The position numbers and the translations under genes are program-made. A stretch of DNA of 64,000 bases from positions 1,674,001 through 1,738,000 of the forward strand of contig OZ253960.1 in assembly GCA_965267435.1 (NCBI GenBank), given 5' to 3'. Shown here in pieces: positions 36,027 to 45,166 of the stretch. The stretch is from JAWPMT01 sp965267435. Its GTDB lineage: Bacteria; Bacteroidota; Bacteroidia; Cytophagales; Cyclobacteriaceae. The notes under the pieces are model-generated. The model saw only the letters and a program-made list of their open reading frames with translations, had not been told where the DNA came from and searched no databases. Numbering within the stretch: the first letter of the stretch is position 1; every line of letters begins with the position of its first letter.

Positions 36027-36743
36027 CTAGCACCTCGCCGTCTTTCGCTTCTTCCCCACCCTCTGCTTGTCGACGACTTTCTGGATGTATTCTGTCGCCA
36101 ACGGCACTTTGCAGGCGGTCCCATTCATATCGACTCGCACAACCCCAATCTGCCGTGCTGCCTCACTTGCCTTGTCTGTGAGCGCTTCAATGTAGGTGCC
36201 GACCGCGATCACAAATCCATTCATTGTGTAGCGCACCCTGTTCTTGGCCGTAGCAATGTCCGATACGGCTCGTTGCAACAGCTGCTCATACCTACCGATA
36301 TCAAGGTCTTCGTCATCATTTACCGCCGCATAAAAGGCCAGTGTTGACCAACCGGCCCCGGCGATGTTTTCATTGTCAGAACCTATCCACTCCAGCCCGA
36401 GGTCAAAACCAAAGTCCGTTTCCGCGGCTACCCATGGCACGGCGTATTCGCTGAGGTAGTACCAATATGCTTTGCGGACCCACCGATTCAACTGCTCCCT
36501 GGTGATCTTTTTCTCATCTGCCATGAGCCCTGCGAGGTACATGGCGTCCGAATTGCCCGAGTCGTAGAGCGCGAGTGACAGTTGATGATTCTTTTTCGTT
36601 TGCTTCAGGATTTTCTTAAGGTCGGCCACCTTCACACCAAATAAGGGCTCTTGGGCACCATGCGTCATGAGCGTCTTTTTGGTTCTTTCATCTCCGTAAA
36701 GCTCCAGCTGGTCGAGGACTTCTTGAACTGTCATTGCCGTCAA
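36027..36743 (-). CDS. AlkD-type DNA alkylation repair protein
   Basis: A 238-residue cytoplasmic protein composed of HEAT-like helical repeats, as in AlkD base-excision glycosylases for 3-methyladenine and 7-methylguanine adducts. The N-terminal helices (QEVLDQLELYGDERTKK and MTHGAQEPLFGVKVADLKKI) match the family, and the aromatic WVRKAYWYYLSEYAVPWV stretch near residue 88 supplies the Trp/Tyr groove residues. The catalytic Asp is not assigned with confidence. The C-terminus is very basic (KRKTARC). A second ATG three codons in is possible. There is no co-oriented neighbour in close contact. Confidence 0.85.
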   Translation of the reverse strand: MTAMTVQEVLDQLELYGDERTKKTLMTHGAQEPLFGVKVADLKKILKQTKKNHQLSLALYDSGNSDAMYLAGLMADEKKITREQLNRWVRKAYWYYLSEYAVPWVAAETDFGFDLGLEWIGSDNENIAGAGWSTLAFYAAVNDDEDLDIGRYEQLLQRAVSDIATAKNRVRYTMNGFVIAVGTYIEALTDKASEAARQIGVVRVDMNGTACKVPLATEYIQKVVDKQRVGKKRKTARC

Positions 36744-36795
36744 TTCATTGGTTGGGTCTTGGGACTAGTATAAAGATAAGTCAATTGCCCGTGGG

Positions 36796-37704
36796 TCAGG
36801 AGGCTCTCACTTCTCCTGGCAGCCGCATGCTCGTCCGCAATGATCTCACGAGGGCCTCATGGTGGTCGCGCCATGGCTGCTTACTATTGAAAGCCAGGAA
36901 CCACGTGCGCCACAATCCCAAAGGTGTGACTCTCACCGCCCGAAGTCTGGGGTCTTTCAGGTAGGGCGCCACCGCCCACCCGGCCATGACCTTCACGCCG
37001 TAGTTGCCCTTGATCATCTCGATCGCCGCCTCCGTCAACTTGATCTCGGTAATTTTCGCAGGTTTGATGCCATGCGGTTCGAGCACCTTTCGGTAGACAA
37101 AGACGGTGTCCAGAGGCTTCCCGTAGATGAAGAGGTTTTGGCCTTCGAAATCCTTCGCCTCGACGTATTCTTTGTGTGCCCAGGGGTGATCGCAAGCTAC
37201 AACGGCGAACATCTCATCGACGAACAGCTCCTTGTAAACAATGTCTTTGGCTTCCTGATCACTGCTGGTAATGACCACGTCCACGTGCCCCTCCTGCAAC
37301 ATCCTAATGGGCTCTTCCACCAGCTCAGGATGGATGGAGATCTCCACATGACGAAAGCTTTCCTTGAACTCGCAAAGCACCTGAGGCAACCAATGGTAGC
37401 AGGTGTAGCACTCTGTGCTTACCTTGATTTCGCCGGTGTAATCGTTCACATGGCGATAGATCTGCTGCTCGGCCTTAGCAATGGCCGAAGACACATCAGT
37501 GGCCGTCTGCAGCAAAATCCTTCCTGCCTCGGAAATGACCAATCGCTTGTTCATGCGGTGGAATACTTCCACGCCGAGCTCTGTCTCGAGCTCCTTCAGT
37601 TGATGGCTGAGCGCTGACTGACTAAGGTTGAGGATCTTCGCGGCGCTGGACAAAGTCCCCTGTTCGGCCACCGCCAAAACCAGCTTTAGATGACGCAATT
37701 CCAT
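36796..37704 (-). CDS. LysR-family regulator, MetR-like
   Basis: A 302-residue LysR-type activator. The winged HTH occupies residues 1-60, with SSAAKILNLSQSALSHQLKE as recognition region. The effector-binding domain contains TECYTCYHWLPQVLCEF near residue 97, close to the ECHSCIQWL block of MetR from Enterobacteria, which binds homocysteine. That suggests, but does not prove, regulation of methionine biosynthesis genes elsewhere. The gene diverges from the orphan permease at 37.8 kb with a 103-base AT-rich gap that may hold an operator. No metE or metH is in the window. Confidence 0.88.
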   Translation of the reverse strand: MELRHLKLVLAVAEQGTLSSAAKILNLSQSALSHQLKELETELGVEVFHRMNKRLVISEAGRILLQTATDVSSAIAKAEQQIYRHVNDYTGEIKVSTECYTCYHWLPQVLCEFKESFRHVEISIHPELVEEPIRMLQEGHVDVVITSSDQEAKDIVYKELFVDEMFAVVACDHPWAHKEYVEAKDFEGQNLFIYGKPLDTVFVYRKVLEPHGIKPAKITEIKLTEAAIEMIKGNYGVKVMAGWAVAPYLKDPRLRAVRVTPLGLWRTWFLAFNSKQPWRDHHEALVRSLRTSMRLPGEVRAS

Positions 37705-37807
37705 ATATGAGCAAATCTAATACCTTCCTTTAAATCATTTCATTTCATTCATACATCATATTATACGGCGGTCCGTTCATTTGGATCTAACTGTAAACCT
37801 TTAGGTC

Positions 37808-40216
37808 ATGCTCAAAATGTATTTTCTAATAGCCTTGCGCAATTTCTATAAGGACAGGTCCACTACAATGATCAATGTTTTGGGCCTGTCTATTGCCTTT
37901 ATCTCGCTGGCTGCCATCTATCTATTCGTCAACGACGAACGGAGTTTCGACACCTTCCATTCCAAAGGCGACAGGATCTATCGCCTGTGGGAGACATTTT
38001 CTGCCACCGCACGTAAGAGTGCAATCATGCCTTACGCATGGCGACCCTATCTCATCGAGGAATTGGGAGAAGTTGAAAATGCCACCTCTTTTCAGTTGAC
38101 GAATCTGGTTATCAGAAAGGGGGAAGACGTCTATCTCGAAGATGAGTCCCTGGTCACGGACACGTCCTTCTTCCAGATTTTTGACTTCCCCATCACGCAT
38201 GGATCGAGTGACAGGCTGCTCTTCGCGCCAAACGAGGTGTTGCTATCGGAAGATTTGGCGGTTCGGTACTTCGGTAACGTTCAGGCCGCTCTGGGTCAGG
38301 AACTGGAAATTGCCATTGCTGGTAATTTCGAGAGCTTCCAGGTCAAGGCGATCGTCGATTGTCCCAGCAATTCACATGTGCAATTCAGCGTAGTGATCCC
38401 GGAGGAATTGTTCAAAAGGTACTCCCACAACCCCCCGGCCTATGACAATTGGTCCCTTCATTTTGTCTATGCCTATCTTCTGCTGAAGGAGCCCGTAAAT
38501 GAGAGGGCCTTCGCTGTCAAGCTGTCTGAATTTTTGAAGAGCCACGATGAAAGATTGGTCCAGCGCTACGCTCCTGGAATCCAACCCCTCCAGGAAGTCT
38601 ATGACCGGTCGGATATGGTATATGATTTTGCTCCTCGTGGCAGCGACCTAAGCAACAACATACTTTTGACTATTGGATGGATGATCCTCGTGATTGCGCT
38701 GATTAATTACGTCAACCTGAGCACGGCCCGATCCATGAAACGCATCAAGGAAGTGGGCATACGCAAAGTATTTGGCTCCACCAGGAGAAAGCTCGTCTTG
38801 CAGTTCCTCATTGAGTCATGGATACTCTCACACATGGCCTTGCTAGTCGCCATAGTCTCCACAACGATTCTATTGCCCTACATCACCGACCTCACAGGCA
38901 AAACCTTGTTCATGACAGACCTATTCAGCGGAGACACAATTTGGGTTCTGATATTTGCCTCCAATATCGCGGGAATCGCCGGAGGGGCCTACCCTGCCTG
39001 GTATTTCTCCAACACACGCCCACTCACCGCCCTACAAAAAAGCAGTAACGGTGCCTCTCCCGGTCGCGGCTATTCCCTCCGAGCCTTCCTCGTCACCTTC
39101 CAATTCGTTGTGGCCATCATACTCATCGCCGGAACGGCTGTGATGGTAAGGCAGATCGACTTCCTAACGTCCAAAGATCTTGGGTTCGACATGGAGCAAA
39201 CAATCGTCGTCAATGATATGGGTAGTATCTCTGCCGACAAGGTGAAGAGAGAGAGATTAAAGAACGTCCTGCTGTCCAACCCAAACGTCAGCGGGGTATC
39301 TGCGTCGTCATCCTATCCTGGCATTGCTCCCTGGGTCCTTAGGTTCTCCCCAGAAGGCAATTACGACGCTACTGGTGATCCCATTGCTTGCATATTCACG
39401 GATGACGACTTCTTATCTACTTACCAAATTGAGATCATTGAAGGTCGGAATATCAATGAGGATATGGCAAGTGATACGAGTGCTTTTCTTATCAGCGAAG
39501 CGGCCCTCCATGAATTTGCGTTGCATGACTCCACCTGGCTCACCAACCCTATCGGAAAACGTCTGCGATCTGGCTATCTGGGCATCGATGGAAAGGTCGT
39601 GGGCGTCTTCCGAGACATCCACTTTGAGTCGCTCCATACGGAAGTCAAGCCACTCATTCTGCTGACCTATTTCCGGAACTATTTCAACTTCAACATTCGT
39701 CTGACCACGGCCGACCTTCCTCAGACTTTACAGGAAGTGGAAGCAGCCTGGAAGTCTCTCTTCCCAGAGGCGCCCTTCCAGTACTCATTTACGAATGAGG
39801 AGTTTGCGCGTAACTATTCCCAGGACCATCAGCTCCAGCGTTTGGTGAGCGTACTGTCTTTCATCGCGATTCTTATTGCCACCATCGGTCTTTTTGGGCT
39901 CTCTGCTTTTTCGGCCAGACAGCGCCGCAAGGAGATCTCCATTCGGAAAGTTATGGGGGCCACGGAGACGTCGCTTATTTTGGACCAGACCTTCGCCTTC
40001 ATCAAGCTGGTCATACTTAGCAACCTCATCGCCTTTCCGTTGGTATTGATTTTTACGAATGCCTGGCTCGGGTCTTTTGCCTATCGTATCAAGGTCCCTC
40101 TTGAGACGTTCCTGTGGACATTCTTGATCACAGTGATGGTCACGGTCCTTACGACTGGGTACGAGGCTTTACGAACGGCACGGTCCAATCCGGCAAGAGT
40201 CTTAGCTACGGAGTGA
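37808..40216 (+). CDS. Orphan FtsX/MacB-type ABC permease
   Basis: An 802-residue permease, the third of its type in this window. Residues 1-60 (MLKMYFLIALRNFYKD, SFDTFHSKGDRIYRLWE) match the first one closely. The coupling loops are EVGIRKVFGSTRRKLVLQFL and KEISIRKVMGATETSLIL. It ends NPARVLATE. It is divergent from a LysR-type regulator and is followed by a strong terminator, so it is likely a single-gene unit. As with its paralogues, there is no ATPase gene nearby. Confidence 0.88.
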   Translation: MLKMYFLIALRNFYKDRSTTMINVLGLSIAFISLAAIYLFVNDERSFDTFHSKGDRIYRLWETFSATARKSAIMPYAWRPYLIEELGEVENATSFQLTNLVIRKGEDVYLEDESLVTDTSFFQIFDFPITHGSSDRLLFAPNEVLLSEDLAVRYFGNVQAALGQELEIAIAGNFESFQVKAIVDCPSNSHVQFSVVIPEELFKRYSHNPPAYDNWSLHFVYAYLLLKEPVNERAFAVKLSEFLKSHDERLVQRYAPGIQPLQEVYDRSDMVYDFAPRGSDLSNNILLTIGWMILVIALINYVNLSTARSMKRIKEVGIRKVFGSTRRKLVLQFLIESWILSHMALLVAIVSTTILLPYITDLTGKTLFMTDLFSGDTIWVLIFASNIAGIAGGAYPAWYFSNTRPLTALQKSSNGASPGRGYSLRAFLVTFQFVVAIILIAGTAVMVRQIDFLTSKDLGFDMEQTIVVNDMGSISADKVKRERLKNVLLSNPNVSGVSASSSYPGIAPWVLRFSPEGNYDATGDPIACIFTDDDFLSTYQIEIIEGRNINEDMASDTSAFLISEAALHEFALHDSTWLTNPIGKRLRSGYLGIDGKVVGVFRDIHFESLHTEVKPLILLTYFRNYFNFNIRLTTADLPQTLQEVEAAWKSLFPEAPFQYSFTNEEFARNYSQDHQLQRLVSVLSFIAILIATIGLFGLSAFSARQRRKEISIRKVMGATETSLILDQTFAFIKLVILSNLIAFPLVLIFTNAWLGSFAYRIKVPLETFLWTFLITVMVTVLTTGYEALRTARSNPARVLATE

Positions 40217-40253
40217 CCTTCATAAGCATACGATTCGCCTCTCCTAGCACCAG

Positions 40254-40281
40254 GCCCCGGCAATTGTGTCGGGGCTTTTCT
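40254..40281 (+). terminator. Terminator after the third orphan permease
   Basis: GCCCCGGCA (40254-40262) and TGTCGGGGC (40267-40275) pair over the loop ATTG, with one G-T pair, and are followed by TTTTCT. It lies 38 bases past the stop codon. Confidence 0.85.
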
Positions 40282-40406
40282 GATGATGACGTCAAGCTTT
40301 TAACTCCAAATAGTACAGCATGGGGCAATCTGATTGCAAGTGGCATAGCGACAAAGGGAGATTCTCAGTTTGTGTGTAGATTAAGGAGTGAAACCCATTT
40401 ACTCCG

Positions 40407-41186
40407 ATGAAAAGACTTTTTAACGCCGTGGTGTTTGCCACTCTCCTATCCCTACCAGCTCTTGCCCAGGATGACGACGGTGAGTGGATCCAGATCTTCA
40501 ACGGCAAAGACCTGGACGATTGGACGCCCAAGTTTGCGGGTGTGCAAGTAGGTGAAAACTACCTCAACACATTCCGTGTCGAGGATGGCATGCTCAGAGT
40601 CGTATATGATGATTGGGAAGAGTGGGGCGGCAAATTTGGTCACCTCTTCTACAAAACACCGTACAGCAATTACCGGATCAGGGTGGAATATCGCTTCACA
40701 GGAGAACAGGTACCGGGCGCTCCGGCTTGGGCGTGGCGCAATAATGGACTCAAACTCCATAGCCAATCCCCCGAATCGATGGCATTCGATCAGGCCTCAC
40801 CAGTGTCCACAGAAGTCCAACTACTTGGCGGCAATGGAACAGATGAAAGATCCACTGCCAACATGTGCTCGAAAGGCACGCACGTGGTCATCGACGGGAA
40901 GCTGATCATACCACATTGCTACAACTCCTCCTCCGAGACCTACCATGGCGATCAATGGGTGACGGTAGAGGTCGAATTGAGGGGAAGCAAAGTGTTTAAT
41001 CACTATGTCAACGGAGATTTGGTCCTCTCCTACTCCGACCTGCAAATGGACATGAGGGAAGAGATCTCGCGAAGGCTAGTCAATGGCTTCGACAACCTGC
41101 TGATCTCCGGTGGCTATATTGGTATCCAGGCGGAGAGCCATCCGACGGATTTTAGGAAGATAGAGATTTTGCCTTTGGAGGAGTAG
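40407..41186 (+). CDS. DUF1080/3-keto-disaccharide hydrolase-family secreted protein
   Basis: A 259-residue secreted protein with signal peptide MKRLFNAVVFATLLSLPALAQ. The mature part matches DUF1080 (PF06439), a concanavalin-like beta-sandwich: the start WIQIFNGKDLDDWTPKF, then FRVEDGMLRV, FGHLFYKTPYSNYRIRVEYRF and EVELRGSKVFNHYVNGDLVLSYSD. Characterised relatives act on 3-keto-glycosides, and they are common beside SusCD systems. Here it stands alone, so the substrate is open. There is a Pro/Ala-rich loop (TGEQVPGAPAWAWRN) in the middle. Confidence 0.9.
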   Translation: MKRLFNAVVFATLLSLPALAQDDDGEWIQIFNGKDLDDWTPKFAGVQVGENYLNTFRVEDGMLRVVYDDWEEWGGKFGHLFYKTPYSNYRIRVEYRFTGEQVPGAPAWAWRNNGLKLHSQSPESMAFDQASPVSTEVQLLGGNGTDERSTANMCSKGTHVVIDGKLIIPHCYNSSSETYHGDQWVTVEVELRGSKVFNHYVNGDLVLSYSDLQMDMREEISRRLVNGFDNLLISGGYIGIQAESHPTDFRKIEILPLEE

Positions 41187-42091
41187 GAAAAGATCGGATC
41201 TTAAAACACCGCCCAGATCATAAGGAGATTGGTGCCGTGTAGACCTAACTGGTCTCCCCCTGGAGGGGGACTAAAGGCGGTGAGGATATAGAAAAATGCC
41301 CAGTTAGTGCCGTTCCACAGGGCATCGCAACGTACAATGACAAAGGCCTGCGATCCAATCAATGGGTCACAAAAGAGGATTACAAGTCCGAACAAGCCAT
41401 CCCTTCGACATGCCTTGCAGAACATGTCGAAGAGCAGAGGTCGACCCTGTCGCGGCTTTTCACCCTGAGGTACTCGAAGGTCGACAAGCCTCCTCATCAA
41501 CCTCAGCGTCCTCGCCTCGATTCTGCTCAATATTCCATATTAGAGAAAGAGTGACGCTGAGTAAGTCCAAATAATTGAGATTAATTAATAGGCACGCGCG
41601 AGACGCGCGCGCCAGCAAAGGGTGACAGCTCAAAAAATATCATTAGGCTAATCCCCGGATTTATTCCGGGGTCTCCCATTCGAAGAAGACCTTCCTCCTA
41701 GGTGAGAAGATCCCGGAACAGGTGCTACCGGCGAGGTCCGGGAATGGTGATATTTTTTGTCTGTCATCGGTAGGCACTCGAAGGGTCCGACAAGCCAGAT
41801 GATCTCACACGCTAAATCATTTTTCCGTCCCAAACTGATGAAAAGCTAATGTTCACCCAAAATTCTACGCTTTGGCGCGACGGCCGATCCAATCGCGAGG
41901 GGCGGGTTGGCCAAGAGCGGAGGAGCATGATTGGATCTTGATTTTTTGCTTCGTTTTGCATCAAGGCAAAATGAAGAAGCCTCCGCGGCTAGCGGTGCAA
42001 ACTTGAAAACCACCAAGTCTTCAAAGCATGCTAGTGATCATATTCCCTTAACAAAATCACCGAAAAGCCTCTCAAGGGCCTACGAACTTCC
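41187..42091. repeat. Gene-free region with several hairpin repeats
   Basis: This 0.9 kb stretch has no credible open frame. It holds a series of inverted repeats: TCCCCC/GGGGGA at 41255-41270, a ten-base perfect one CTTCGACATG/CATGTCGAAG at 41403-41432, a GCGC-rich block at 41591-41613, and CCCCGGA/TCCGGGG at 41653-41671. Two imperfect direct copies of ACTCGAAGG...GACAAGCC occur near 41472 and 41776. Pieces such as CACCCTGAGG...CTCGAAGG resemble intergenic repeat families seen in many Bacteroidota. It looks like a composite of mobile or REP-like repeats. Confidence 0.6.
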
Positions 42092-42748
42092 TCACCCCTC
42101 CTCGACCAGCAGCCGGTCGCAAACGCTTTTACTCAGGGACTCTTTGTCGTGGCCGTCATAGCGAACGACCATACTGCCGTCGAACGCTTCCACGGAGATA
42201 ATTTGCATCCACATGCCCAGGGAAATGTCTCGGTTATTCAGAAAGTTGAGAAAGTCGGTCGAGGAGGCACTAAGTGCGCCTACCCTCACGCGCTCACCAG
42301 CTTCACAATCGCTCATCGGTTTGTACCGCTTCTTCTGCACCTTGCCATCGGTATCCGGAATCGGGCTACCGTGAGGGTCTTCTGTAGGGTATTGAAGAAT
42401 TTCATCCATCCTGGCAAAGAACTTTGGCGAATCGATGTGCTCCACCTGCTCGGCTATCTCGTGCACTTCCTCCCAACCGAAGCCCATTTTGTCTACCAGG
42501 TACATTTCCGTTAATCGATGCTTTCGAACCACAAGAGCTGCCGCTTTGCGTCCCTTCTCCGTCAGGGTCAGCGGTTTATATTTCTGATAGTTGACCAGCC
42601 CTTGTTGTTGCAGGTTCTTCACCATGCTGTTGGCGCTGGGTTTGCTTACACCCAGATTGGCGCTGAGTTCGGACACATTCACCTCTTCCCTCTCATTTGA
42701 TAGGTGAAAAAGTGCCTTTAGGTAGTTCTCTTCAGATTGCGACGCCAT
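42092..42748 (-). CDS. DtxR/MntR-family metal-dependent repressor
   Basis: A 218-residue repressor. Residues of about 5-60 form the winged HTH (EENYLKALFHLSNE, SELSANLGVSKPSANSMVK), followed by the metal-binding/dimerisation domain (VVRKHRLTEMYLVDKMGFGWEEVHEIAEQVEHI), whose Glu, His and Asp residues fit the regulatory metal site. A C-terminal FeoA/SH3-like domain follows (GALSASSTDFLNFL). The frame opens at 42757, but a -7 box TACCTTTG at 42755-42762 suits a leaderless start at the ATG at 42748. It diverges from a TonB receptor, and a DtxR-like operator lies between them. It therefore probably represses receptor and thioredoxin genes when Fe2+ or Mn2+ is plentiful. Confidence 0.88.
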   Translation of the reverse strand: MASQSEENYLKALFHLSNEREEVNVSELSANLGVSKPSANSMVKNLQQQGLVNYQKYKPLTLTEKGRKAAALVVRKHRLTEMYLVDKMGFGWEEVHEIAEQVEHIDSPKFFARMDEILQYPTEDPHGSPIPDTDGKVQKKRYKPMSDCEAGERVRVGALSASSTDFLNFLNNRDISLGMWMQIISVEAFDGSMVVRYDGHDKESLSKSVCDRLLVEEG

Positions 42749-42783
42749 GGCCGCCAAAGGTAGAATAAGAATAACAAAAACTC

Positions 42784-42814
42784 TTTGTTAGTTTAGTCTA
42801 ACTAATTATTTTTG
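42784..42814 (+). promoter_or_regulatory. TTTG-N19-TAnnTTTG promoter of the TonB receptor
   Basis: TTTG at 42784-42787 and TATTTTTG at 42807-42814 are separated by exactly 19 bases, the consensus layout of the major Bacteroidota sigma factor. The start codon of the receptor is 48 bases past the -7 box. Confidence 0.8.
42788..42805. promoter_or_regulatory. DtxR-like operator between the promoter boxes
   Basis: TTAGTTTAGTCTAACTAA matches the DtxR consensus TTAGGTTAGCCTAACCTAA at 13 of its first 15 positions. It contains the inverted repeat GTTAG/CTAAC (42787-42802). It occupies the spacer between the -33 and -7 boxes, so a bound DtxR/MntR-type repressor would exclude polymerase. Confidence 0.65.
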
Positions 42815-42861
42815 TTTCTCTAATGAAGTCATGAGTTGTGCATAACAACTGTATTCAACCG

Positions 42862-45165
42862 ATGAGTCTGAACCGCATCCTCTTTTCCTTCGCGCTACTT
42901 TTATCGGTAGCCACGGCCTGGTCGCAAGGACGAGTAACGGGCACCGTTACCTCAGACGGCGAGCCTGTGCCTTTCGCGACGGTGAAGTACAGCTCTGAGC
43001 AGGGTGCCCTCACGGATCAGTCGGGACAGTTCGAACTGGCCCTACCTTATGGCGAGTACACGCTGAGTATCTCCTCTATCGGATTTGAAAGCCTTTCTCG
43101 TGCAGTCACACTCTCCAGCGAATCTCCATCAGAGCACCTGAGCCTCCAGCTTGCACCATCCGTAGAGGCACTGGACGAGGTGGTGGTAACCGGCACCAGG
43201 ACGTCTAAAAGGATCACCAATTCACCCATTATCGTAGGTGTCATACAAAAGGCCATTTTGGAACAAACACAGGCGGTCAGCCTCTCCGATGGACTCAAGT
43301 ACCAGCCGGGTCTCCGCGTCGAAACCGACTGTCAGACCTGTAACTACACGCAGTTACGGATCAATGGCCTGCAGGGAGGCTATTCGCAGATCCTCATCAA
43401 TAGCCGACCGATATTCAGCCCGCTTGTGGGCTTGTATGGATTGGAGCAAATCCCCACTTCCATGATCGAACGAATTGAAGTTGTACGCGGAGGAGCTTCG
43501 GCCCTATTCGGGTCCGGTGCAATCGGAGGCACTGTCAATGTCATCACAAAACATCCCAGAAAAAATGGGTTGTCAGCAGGGCATACCTTTCAGTCCATCG
43601 ATGGCGCACAAGAGCACATCACCTTCGGTAACGGCACCCTCGTAAATGGCAAGAAAACCTCCGGCGTGTCATTTTTTGTCAACCGACGGGAACGGGAATG
43701 GTACGACGCCAATGGAGACAATTTCTCAGAGCTTCCGAAGCTCTATAATTTAGCTATGGGCGCCACTTTCTTCTATAATCCCTCTTCTCAACACAACCTC
43801 GAGGTTAATGTCAGTACGCTTCACGAACAGCGTTATGGGGGTGAAATGGTGAATGGTCAGCCGCATCTTGCACAACAAGCCGAGGACCGTACGCATAATA
43901 TTTTGGCTGGTAGCTTCGACTATCGCTGGAAGCTCAATGACGACAAGACCTCCCTATCGGCTTACGGGGGCTTCCAAATCGCTGAGCGTGATCACTACAC
44001 AGGGATCTTCCCGGACGACGAGGATGAGATCAGAGATCATCTCCAGGATCCTCCGTATGGACAATCAGAAAATTACACCTGGCAGCTAGGTACGCAACTC
44101 AACCATCAGTTGTCGGAGTTTCCGCTAGGTAACAACACTTTGACGGCAGGGGTGGAATACCTGCATGATATTGTACACGATGTCATCGATTCCTACCAAT
44201 ATGAGATCGACCAGACGTCCCAAAACCTGGGAACTTTCGTCCAAAGTGACTGGGAAATGGGCAGTCAGTTCAACTTGCTGACGGGTATTCGCATCGACCA
44301 GCACAATTTGATGGACGAGATCATAGCCAACCCTCGCGCATCCCTCCTATACAAACCGTGGAAGAACACGCAGATACGGGCAACCTGGGGAACGGGATTC
44401 CGCGCGCCGCAGGCCTTTGACGCGGATATGCATATCGCCTTCGCGGGAGGCGGCATTTCTCGCATCCAATTGGACGATGACTTGACACACGAACGTTCCA
44501 ACAGTCTCAGCACCTCCATCAACTACGACCTGCCTGGAGATCGATGGATTTGGGGATTCACGGTCGAAGGCTTCTACACGAACCTGGACAATGCCTTCTA
44601 TTTGCAGCCATTAGGCGAGGACGAATTCGGTGAAGTTTTTGAAAAGCGAAATGGCGATGGCGCCGTAGTTCAGGGCATGACGCTCGAATGGCGCAGCAAC
44701 TTCGATGAGAAAATCCAGTTTGACGCCGGATTCACGATCCAGAGCAGCAAATTCGATTCTCCTGTGGAAAACAGCGACATGCTCCCCGCCAAGCGCGAGT
44801 TTCTACGCACACCCAACGAATATGGCTACGGCACCCTCACTTACGACATCAATGATGCATGGAACTTCAGCGTGAATATGAACTACACAGGTCCCATGAC
44901 TATCCTCCATTTGGCAGGTGCACCGGAGCAAGCGGAAGACGAGTACGTGGTTTCTCAAGCATTCACTGAACTGGGATTCCGAGGCAGCTACACCATTGAT
45001 TGGAAGGCATTAGGACTCAATGTCCAACTATTTGCTGGCGCCAAAAACATCACCAATGCCTACCAGAGCGACTTCGACACTGGCAAAAACCGAGATAGTA
45101 ATTTTGTCTACGGCCCTGCCGCTCCCCGTACCTTCTTCGGCGGCTTAAAGATTCAGTCCCGCTAA
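42862..45165 (+). CDS. TonB-dependent receptor with carboxypeptidase-like domain
   Basis: A 767-residue outer-membrane receptor, starting at the ATG at 42862 (MSLNRILFSFALLLSVATAWS signal). An N-terminal CarboxypepD_reg-like domain (RVTGTVTSDGEPVPFATVKY) is followed by a plug with ETDCQTCNYTQLRINGL, containing a Cys-x-x-Cys pair, and RIEVVRGGASALFGSGAIGG. The beta barrel follows and ends in GGLKIQSR without a terminal Phe. The expressed unit is probably under a DtxR-type repressor (see operator), so iron, heme or another metal chelate is the likely ligand. The next gene, a thioredoxin-like protein, starts one base after the stop codon. Confidence 0.9.
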   Translation: MSLNRILFSFALLLSVATAWSQGRVTGTVTSDGEPVPFATVKYSSEQGALTDQSGQFELALPYGEYTLSISSIGFESLSRAVTLSSESPSEHLSLQLAPSVEALDEVVVTGTRTSKRITNSPIIVGVIQKAILEQTQAVSLSDGLKYQPGLRVETDCQTCNYTQLRINGLQGGYSQILINSRPIFSPLVGLYGLEQIPTSMIERIEVVRGGASALFGSGAIGGTVNVITKHPRKNGLSAGHTFQSIDGAQEHITFGNGTLVNGKKTSGVSFFVNRREREWYDANGDNFSELPKLYNLAMGATFFYNPSSQHNLEVNVSTLHEQRYGGEMVNGQPHLAQQAEDRTHNILAGSFDYRWKLNDDKTSLSAYGGFQIAERDHYTGIFPDDEDEIRDHLQDPPYGQSENYTWQLGTQLNHQLSEFPLGNNTLTAGVEYLHDIVHDVIDSYQYEIDQTSQNLGTFVQSDWEMGSQFNLLTGIRIDQHNLMDEIIANPRASLLYKPWKNTQIRATWGTGFRAPQAFDADMHIAFAGGGISRIQLDDDLTHERSNSLSTSINYDLPGDRWIWGFTVEGFYTNLDNAFYLQPLGEDEFGEVFEKRNGDGAVVQGMTLEWRSNFDEKIQFDAGFTIQSSKFDSPVENSDMLPAKREFLRTPNEYGYGTLTYDINDAWNFSVNMNYTGPMTILHLAGAPEQAEDEYVVSQAFTELGFRGSYTIDWKALGLNVQLFAGAKNITNAYQSDFDTGKNRDSNFVYGPAAPRTFFGGLKIQSR

Positions 45166-45166
45166 G

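Noticed and set aside
36859..37617. A 252-codon plus-strand frame opposite the LysR gene
   Set aside because: Antisense to the clear LysR-type regulator; no family signature and no start context.
41187..42091. Possible tRNA or ncRNA genes in the repeat-rich gap
   Set aside because: No cloverleaf with T-loop consensus was seen; the hairpins are simple repeats.
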